A stretch of DNA of 21,562 bases, taken from Coptodactyla brooksi (taxonomy: Eukaryota > Arthropoda > Insecta > Coleoptera > Scarabaeidae). Under the pieces are notes generated by a model, which saw nothing but the letters and a program-made list of their open reading frames with translations, had not been told where the DNA came from and made no database searches. Below are positions 19,331 to 21,562 of the stretch, piece after piece (the stretch's first letter is position 1; every line of letters starts with the position of its first letter). Location of the stretch: NCBI GenBank assembly GCA_033557675.1, contig JAWQRM010000547.1, forward strand, positions 1-21,562, written 5' to 3'. Both the position numbers and the translations under genes were made by a program.

Positions 19331-21172
19331 GGAACAAATGTCAATACATTTTGTTAAATAAACATTATTATACGGGGGCCCCTATCTAAGATCCACGGGG
19401 CTAGTAACTCCGAAACTAAATGCATTCTCCTTTTTATTTTTTCTTATTGTAAATAATTCATTCTTGCTTGGTTGTTATTTTAGGTTTCAAGATTAACACC
19501 AAGTTCAATTTAACTGGTTTGGAACGGATATCTGGTTTAGAATGCAAATTAACAAAATTGGTTGTATTGAGTAGTCAAAGCCGCCCACTAAAAAAAACTA
19601 CGTGACTAGACCTACTGGCACAAAGTTGATTGAATGTAAATTATGTCGAAAATCGTTTTATTTTCGACATTGATTGGATGTGCTTTTAAGGTATTTGGAA
19701 AAGAAAAATTTGTTCTACGAATTGTCTTTGATCAGGTATTACAGGAAAATCGTTCCTACTCAGAAATGAAACTTTTACTAAGAATAGTCAGCTATCTGCC
19801 GTATATTAAAATTATAGTTAGCTTCGATACAATATAAAATAAAACGCATTATCTTATTCTCAATATCCGTATCTGTTCGTAAACTGCACATTTATCAATG
19901 ATGTACAAACATTACATCAAGGTAATTCACAAACATGTCAATGTATGCAATCGTAATAGATAAGAAATTATCTACTTCCTAAAGTACATAGATAATAACG
20001 TTTACTATGAACTTTGGCTAAATGTTTTCCTGACTAAAGCAAGAGAAGTGCTGAACGTAAGGTCTGATTTTGGTATACTTTATATAATATGTATTGAATA
20101 AAGTTTAACAGTAAATCCTTAACCTATATTTATAAATAGTTAACTGTGTTCATATGTCGTTATCTCTAAGGAAGTCTACTAAAAACAGTCATTAATAAAT
20201 TACTATTAATTGGACACGTCTTCCTGCATAACTTTTTGGGGTTTCTTTGATTTTCTGAAGTGGTAATTAACCAAGCTATTAACTAGAGCAAGAACGGAAA
20301 TCTTAACTACATAGTAATATAAGGACTACACAAAGTAACACAATAATATTAAATAATCGGTAGGATTTCCTACATCAAAATAGACCCGGTTTCTATGGAT
20401 ATGTTTTCAAATGCCGGATAGGTGACATACAAGTACTGTTTGTTATTATTGTGACAGGTGCTTTATCAACGGTATTTAGACTTGCTTTTCTTTCTTCGTT
20501 GAGAGGTATAGTTCGAAGGACCTTCCGAGAAGCGCTCTGTTACTTACAAGGTGCCAGTTTTCTCAGTTTGACTCCTCGGTTGTCGATAATGGATTCATTC
20601 AGGTATTACCGCATGGTAGGCAGAAGGATAATGGTTCGAGAAGTGGCGAAAAATCACACAAACGAATAACGGGGTCTAAATGAATTGGGCATGTAATTAT
20701 CCCCACTGTGAAACATAAAAAATATTTCTGAAGTACATGTAATTAAGATAGTAAACAATATCTAGTTAGTTCTCGTACAGCAAAGTCACATAACCATACG
20801 CTAATATAGAGTTTGATGTAGCAAATTAGTAAATTTTCTTAATTTAAAGAAATTCAAATGCCTAAAAAGTGGTGTAGCTTAAACTTGTGGCACTTTGTTT
20901 TAACTTATGAGCGATTTGTACAAAAGTACATATTGCGTTCGTCAGTTCATGTACTATTTTAATTATGTACTTCACGAAACTAACCGAACGCAACAAGATT
21001 GGCAACTGACTAACCCAATTTTATAGAATTTTTTGTTCACCAGTTACTGAACTGTTCACTACCTACCTTAATTGCAGTGACTCGCTGGCAGTAATCAGCA
21101 AAAGTTCAAAAATTAAATATTTTCTCTTGACAAGCCACCACTATTTATCGTAGACTGTCATAGGGTTGAAGG
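19331..21172. other. stretch with unassigned short frames
   Basis: No gene is recognised. At 19586-19672 one plus frame reads VTRPTGTKLIECKLCRKSF, with a C-x2-C pair, and could be a remnant of a zinc-binding domain; it is broken by a stop straight after. A perfect 11-bp hairpin, ATGTCGAAAAT/ATTTTCGACAT, lies at 19643-19670. At 20451-20669 a 72-codon plus frame, with a less AT-rich composition and a preceding acceptor-like TTGTGACAG, matches nothing I know and may equally be non-coding or an exon. 20700-21172 holds nothing identifiable. Confidence 0.3.
19643..19670. repeat. perfect 11-bp hairpin, 6-base loop
   Basis: Arms at 19643-19653 and 19660-19670 around CGTTTT. It lies across the end of the possible zinc-binding remnant (ECKLCRKSF). 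No function is assigned. Confidence 0.8.
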
Positions 21173-21269
21173 TTTTTTGAACTTTTGATTTAGTAACAAA
21201 GTTTAAACAACCGTCACCGTTACACCGAAACCGAAAAGTTTATTTTGCTTGACGTACGTTTCGCCGACC
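21173..21269 (-). mobile_element. retroelement-like 3' end, copy 2
   Basis: On the minus strand it reads GGTCGGCGAAACGTACG, then AAACTTTTCGGTTTCGGTG, and ends TCAAAAGTTCAAAAAA. It aligns with 10070-10170, sharing the 3' end but truncated at its 5' side near 21269, exactly where similarity to the piggyBac copy begins (AACTTAGC at 21270). A 5'-truncated, 3'-complete insertion is typical of target-primed reverse transcription. Confidence 0.55.
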
Positions 21270-21562
21270 AACTTAGCACCTTTAAAAGCGTTAGTGACAA
21301 AAACTGTAGATAAAGATGGTAAAATTTCAAAAGTGCATCCTTTGATTGAAATTGCGAATGAAAACTTTATAGGAAATACACCACTCAAACGTGAGTTGTC
21401 AATCGATGAATCCATGATTTCACATTTCGGTAGGAATGGGTGCAAACAAATTATGCATGTAATCGAGTTTACCAATTAGCGAAAAGCTGAAACATGACAA
21501 AAATTATTAAAAAAATACAACTCGTCATTGTAGGAAAAGGAAATATCGAATCCATAAAGTGC
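21270..21562 (+). pseudogene. piggyBac (PGBD2/3-like) transposase fragment, copy B, runs off the window
   Basis: Second copy of the family at 18760-19330; the two align from AACTTAGC (21270 versus 19068) to about 21540. The coding part reads DKDGKISKVHPLIEIANENF and LSIDESMISHFGRNGCKQ, with the first catalytic Asp at 21405-21407 and the following Glu retained, so this copy is closer to the ancestral sequence than copy A. It ends at a stop at 21477-21479, after IMHVIEFTN. The expected K-P-x-(K/R)-(F/W)-G-(Y/F)-K motif of piggyBac transposases is absent from both copies at the same place, and a shared non-coding tail follows. The fragment continues past the window end. Confidence 0.85.

Noticed and set aside
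21203..21475. 90-codon minus-strand frame spanning the retroelement tail and piggyBac copy B
   Set aside because: It crosses an element junction and is antisense to the recognisable piggyBac catalytic block; chance frame.
1..21562. CRISPR array, tRNA genes, prokaryotic operons or a defence system
   Set aside because: No regularly spaced identical repeats, no tRNA-like box A/box B arrangement and no clustered intact genes were seen on either strand.

Overview
The window looks like a transposon-dense, AT-rich intergenic or intronic stretch of an arthropod nuclear genome, most likely an insect. No intact host gene can be recognised. Evidence: low GC almost throughout, and decayed class II transposases of four superfamilies (Tc1/mariner, piggyBac, Tigger/pogo and a ZBED5-like hAT). 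There are no bacterial-style operons or ribosome binding sites. Every recognisable coding region is broken by stops, frameshifts or deletions, so all are annotated as pseudogenes. I found no RNA gene, CRISPR array or defence-like system. The species cannot be named from the sequence alone.

Layout: (1) 51-1739: the 5' end of a piggyBac-like element, internally deleted so that its first codons are joined to the region just before the catalytic motif, with a 1.2 kb mariner (433-1654, minus strand) inserted in it. (2) 1740-3050: AT-rich DNA with perfect hairpins, an unusually GC-rich island (about 2581-2960) of unknown origin, and a short hAT-like terminal sequence. (3) 4037-5796: a nearly full-length ZBED5-like hAT transposase pseudogene, the best-preserved gene here, with a likely 5'-leader intron. 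(4) 5941-6549 and 8008-9330: two different Tigger/pogo lineages; the second keeps a recognisable right terminus. (5) 9430-10006: a second, much more decayed mariner. (6) 10070-11541: a second copy of the first piggyBac family, on the minus strand, truncated next to a retroelement 3' end. (7) 13973-14131 and 15984-16841: retroelement debris, including a GIY-YIG nuclease-like fragment, diverged direct repeats and a possible zinc-finger ORF1 fragment. (8) 17940-18290: a weak LTR-like segment. (9) 18760-19330 and 21270-21562: two copies of a different piggyBac lineage, the second next to another copy of the retroelement 3' end.

The parts do not form a pathway. They are layers of nested insertions that can be ordered in time: piggyBac, then mariner at the left edge; piggyBac, then retroelement tails at about 10.4 kb and 21.2 kb. 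The two copies of piggyBac family 1 face each other, with their TTAA-flanked 5' ends at the outer edges (51 and 11541), so they enclose about 11.5 kb. The two copies of piggyBac family 2 share a non-coding tail straight after the same truncated reading frame, which suggests a deleted, non-autonomous lineage that spread by borrowing transposase.
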